From Anthracocystis setariae (Eukaryota > Basidiomycota > Ustilaginomycetes > Ustilaginales > Ustilaginaceae): DNA of 64,000 nt. The first letter of the stretch is position 1. Every line of letters begins with the position of its first letter. Shown in pieces: positions 61,380 through 64,000 of the stretch. The translations under genes and the position numbers were made by a program. The stretch lies in NCBI GenBank assembly GCA_928724745.1, contig CAKMXJ010000037.1, positions 186,001 to 250,000 on the forward strand, given 5' to 3'. The notes beneath the pieces were generated by a model. That model was not told where the DNA came from and made no database searches. It was given only the letters and a program-made list of their open reading frames with translations.

Positions 61380-62912
61380 CTAAGAGATGGGAGGCTGCGA
61401 AAAGTCCCATATCTTGACGGAATTGTCGCAAGTGTTCCAGGCTCGGCGGCGATCCGCTCCGTCATCTGACGAGGAAGCAGCAACTTCAACATCTTGCTCT
61501 GAGTCGCTGCCATTCTCAGACTCTGCTTCTGGCCAATGTCGCGAGCCCGAGACCGAAAGCAGCCAAGGTTCGTAGGGATGGAACGACACTGACCCCACTG
61601 CATCCTGATGAGCTTTCCAGCTAAGATCGGGCACCACTTCGATCGCATCAACTTCGTCCGGACCTTGAGCATCGGCATTGGTCTGATCTACGAATAGCCC
61701 ACCGTCGATCTTCCACACATGCACCATACCTTGTTCGTCACCTGACGCCAGCCATCGTCCAGCCCAATCTACGTCAAAGTAGATCCGTTGCTGAGTCGCG
61801 CTACTTGGCCTCTTCAGCTTCGCCAGCAGATGCGCTGTACGTACTCCCGGTGGTGCCTGCGCCAAGGGACGAAATGTCCACCTCGATGTATCTCCCATCA
61901 GGTACCGAACATCATAGACGTTAATGGAATCTGACCGCCTCGATGCAACAAACAGCACCAAGGGGGCGAGTGGATGGAATCTGAGTTGAGTGATACCGTC
62001 GCCCTCGATCTCACTCCAGCCCGCTAGGCAGGAGCGTTCAGCCAAGCAATCTTCTCCTCGAGGTACAGCGCGAGTCGCCGTGTGGTCTGTAGGCTCTGGC
62101 AGGGCAGACGGGTCGAAGGAGTAAACGCCAACTGTGCCGCGGAATGTTCCGACCGCAACCAGCTCGTTGGCAGGCTCATTGGGGTCGACTGTAAGTGCAA
62201 GAGCCGAGACGATTCCTCGCTGTCCACCGACTGAGCGCTTTCCCGCGACAAGAGGTACATGCGAATGAGAGTTGAGTCCAGGCTGTGAAAGTGGAAAGAC
62301 GCCCAGGCTGGACCATAGGCCACAGTAGAGTCGCGAGAGATCAGGACTGAATGCGAGCGAGCTTGGACCAACGTATCGTTCGACATGGTTCATGATTGCG
62401 TAGCTTGCTTTGGCTTGACCGTCGATGCTGTCTGTGAGACGAGTTGGAAGGTCCCTGTGGGATTCCACGAAGCACCATCTTGCTGTTGTGCTCTCTTGTT
62501 CCGTACCATTCGACGGCGCCATCGCTGGTATGGGGTACCACACTGCATCGAGCAGGGGAGAAGGGCTCTTGAAATTCGCTACACGGTGGACAAGACCTGT
62601 TGATTGCACCGAGTCTTGTGACCAAGTAACGCACTCGAGCATGTGTTTCTGCTGCGATTCGGTGATTGCCAAGACAATGCTTCCGTCAGGTGCCCAACTT
62701 GCTCTGCGGTAAAAATCCGCGTTGGTCGTGCTTGACGAGCTGCAAGATACGCATCGGCCTGGACTGTCGAGCTTTGCGTAAAGGTGTGGCGTAGTTGCGG
62801 CGGCTTTTCCGAACAGACCATTCCACTGCGCTATGTGAAGATCAGGTGGTGACGGAAAGTGTGTTCCGACAGTCTCGGCGCTTCCGACATCTGCCGCACC
62901 ATTCTCTTGCAT
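61380..62912 (-). CDS. WRAP53/TCAB1-like WD40 protein
   Basis: A single exon of 510 aa from MQENGAADVGSAETV. It is a beta-propeller protein: FYRRASWAPDGSIVLA, SSLAFSPDLSRLYCGLW, GIVSALALTVDPNEPANELVAVGTFRGTVGVYSFD, GDGITQLRFHPLAPLVLFVASRRSDSINVYDVR. Then comes ATQQRIYFDVDWAGRWLASGDEQGMVHVWKIDG, and SVSFHPYEPWLLSVSGSRHWPEAE near the end. The QRIYFD...G.WL.SG...G.V.VW..DG segment and the HP..P.L...SG.R..PE segment are distinctive for WRAP53/TCAB1 (fungal Swt21-related proteins lie in the same group). In animals WRAP53 brings telomerase RNA and scaRNAs to Cajal bodies. An acidic/Ser-rich insert (EAESENGSDSEQDVEV) splits the last repeat. Role in this fungus is inference. Confidence 0.8.
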   Translation of the reverse strand: MQENGAADVGSAETVGTHFPSPPDLHIAQWNGLFGKAAATTPHLYAKLDSPGRCVSCSSSSTTNADFYRRASWAPDGSIVLAITESQQKHMLECVTWSQDSVQSTGLVHRVANFKSPSPLLDAVWYPIPAMAPSNGTEQESTTARWCFVESHRDLPTRLTDSIDGQAKASYAIMNHVERYVGPSSLAFSPDLSRLYCGLWSSLGVFPLSQPGLNSHSHVPLVAGKRSVGGQRGIVSALALTVDPNEPANELVAVGTFRGTVGVYSFDPSALPEPTDHTATRAVPRGEDCLAERSCLAGWSEIEGDGITQLRFHPLAPLVLFVASRRSDSINVYDVRYLMGDTSRWTFRPLAQAPPGVRTAHLLAKLKRPSSATQQRIYFDVDWAGRWLASGDEQGMVHVWKIDGGLFVDQTNADAQGPDEVDAIEVVPDLSWKAHQDAVGSVSFHPYEPWLLSVSGSRHWPEAESENGSDSEQDVEVAASSSDDGADRRRAWNTCDNSVKIWDFSQPPIS

Positions 62913-63421
62913 GCTTTGGAGAGCCGATCAAGAGCATCGACTCAGCACTCTGGTATGGGCATGTCAAGGTGCACGTTGATGGTAGCTATGGATGGGATGC
63001 AAGCCTTCGACGAGATCGACATCGACTTTCCAAGCAAGGTCTGCATGCTCAAACTTGTTGGTTGGACCCTGACATCGGCGAAATTCCGCAGTACAGTCCC
63101 GCGAGGTGCGCTCAGTCCGGTTTGGGAGGGAAAACGAAAATCATGAAAAAGCTCAGAAGAGAGGTGGAGAGGGAAAACTTCTTCGCATCATCATCAGTCT
63201 GCCGCGCGTGGTTTATGCTTCCAAGATCCGAAAGGAAAGCTACTTACTCAGCATTCAATTCAGCCACCATCGCATCGCCTGCGATCCTCTCGACGGAAGC
63301 GTTGGAAGCATATCACTGCCAACGATGTACTAGGATCTCTCTGCTTGACGTCTCCACCGATCATAACATGCTTGTTGCAAAAGCAGGACGATAAGTGGCC
63401 ATCTTGATAATGTCAGCCTTG
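62913..63421. promoter_or_regulatory. Divergent promoter between the WRAP53-like and POLG genes
   Basis: 509 bp. It includes a GCAGTACAGT near 63090. No other gene is seen. Confidence 0.4.
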
Positions 63422-64000
63422 ATGCTCCGCTCCACGAGAGCCCTGTGTGCTTCCTGCTCAAGGGTTGCAGTACTCAAAAGCGCTGTTGGATCAACAGCTG
63501 TGGTCACTCTTGCTTCAACGTCGAGTGCGGTGCGGCTACTGCTGTCACAGCAAACGAGGTCGTACGCTGCAACACCGGTCGACCATCCATCCCCAGCTTC
63601 TACAGTTCAATACAACCCGCCACCAATACCGAAGGGCAAGCCGCAATCACGTCCTACCAAACCGCAGGTCCTCGAACTCCCACGCAATGAGGTCGGAGTC
63701 CAGCTGCTGCCCCGGCGGCTTCACGAGCAGATCTTCCCTGCAACCATGGACCCCGTGCCTCCTGTCGCCAAGAAAGCCCTCAACATCTGTCGCGAGCATC
63801 TAAGCCAGCATGGGCTCAAGGCAACCGATGCCTCCACACTGCCCGAAACAAGCTTCGATCTGCCGCCTCTGCAGGGAAAGGATCTTGCCGAGCACTTTTG
63901 GAATATCGGCAGGGAAGTGGCGCAACCTTGGCTAGGCATGGCGTCCAAGCTCGCCGAGATCGAGTCCGTCGAACCTCCGGAAGAGCTTGAGCAGAACAGC
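63422..64000 (+). CDS. MIP1: Mitochondrial DNA polymerase gamma catalytic subunit, N-terminal part (3' cut by window)
   Basis: The ATG at 63422 opens a frame that stays open to base 64000 (193 codons). Residues 1-52 form a textbook presequence: MLRSTRALCASCSRVAVLK, later VRLLLSQQTRSYAATP with a likely cleavage region around RSYAA. A Pro/Lys-rich stretch follows. Near residues 91-107 is LPRNEVGVQLLPRRLHEQIFP and further on PPLQGKDLAEHFWNIGREVAQPW. Both are hallmarks of the family A mtDNA polymerase (NxxG(I/V)Q(L/M)L..LH.Q(I/V)FP and LQG..(I/L).EHF..(I/L)G). The exonuclease and polymerase domains lie beyond the window. It is the only replicative mtDNA polymerase in fungi. Confidence 0.92.
   Translation, partial: MLRSTRALCASCSRVAVLKSAVGSTAVVTLASTSSAVRLLLSQQTRSYAATPVDHPSPASTVQYNPPPIPKGKPQSRPTKPQVLELPRNEVGVQLLPRRLHEQIFPATMDPVPPVAKKALNICREHLSQHGLKATDASTLPETSFDLPPLQGKDLAEHFWNIGREVAQPWLGMASKLAEIESVEPPEELEQNS

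Overview
The window is nuclear DNA of a basidiomycete fungus, most likely a smut of the Ustilaginaceae (Ustilago/Sporisorium relatives). The basis is inference: GC-moderate DNA, mostly intronless genes, a few short GT-AG introns with CTAAC/CTGAC-type branch points, very Ser/Ala/Pro-rich disordered proteins, and a gene set that is eukaryotic and fungal throughout. There are no rRNA genes, no convincing tRNA, no CRISPR and no prokaryote-like operons.

Layout. 1-4.6 kb: the C-terminal end of a steroid 5-alpha-reductase-like protein, PDCD5, TRAPPC6/Trs33 (reverse) and a Whi5/Nrm1-like G1/S repressor. 4.6-8.1 kb: gene-poor spacer. 8.2-12.7 kb: a 1507-aa disordered orphan preceded by a 49-codon uORF. 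13-17 kb: a UPF0538/C2orf76 protein, Nmd3 (reverse), and a small four-exon gene whose start codon is split by an intron. 18.2-20.5 kb: an HPC2/ubinuclein histone-chaperone subunit. 20.5-26.6 kb: a gene-poor stretch with microsatellites and a 621-bp element with two 161-bp inverted arms (MITE/foldback-like). 26.6-30.2 kb: an unrecognised, codon-biased 318-aa protein and an Ies2/INO80B subunit. 30.9-38 kb: Spg1/Tem1 GTPase, a mitochondrial RNase II-like exonuclease and an LtrA-like membrane protein. 38.8-43.4 kb: a 1517-aa protein carrying a peroxiredoxin-like domain. 46.1-49 kb: Iba57 and a probable SNAPC1/SNAP43. 50.6-56.9 kb: a two-HMG-box (probably mitochondrial) protein, phosphoglucose isomerase, a KHDC4-like KH protein and a DUF1769 protein. 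57.2-64 kb: glutamate-cysteine ligase, an ICT1-like peptide release factor, a WRAP53/TCAB1-like WD40 protein and the N-terminal part of mitochondrial DNA polymerase gamma, cut by the window end.

The genes are housekeeping functions without one shared pathway. Five are predicted mitochondrial information or Fe-S proteins (RNase II-like, Iba57, HMG-box, ICT1-like, Pol gamma) and several act in chromatin or nuclear RNA (Hpc2, Ies2, SNAPC1, WRAP53). Genes are often convergent with very short gaps (59-141 bp). The parts best worth a second look are the inverted-repeat element at 23.4-24.0 kb, the split-start small gene at 16.4-17.0 kb, the recurring TACTGTAC/GTACAGTA motif in spacers, and the uORF that abuts the 1507-aa gene.
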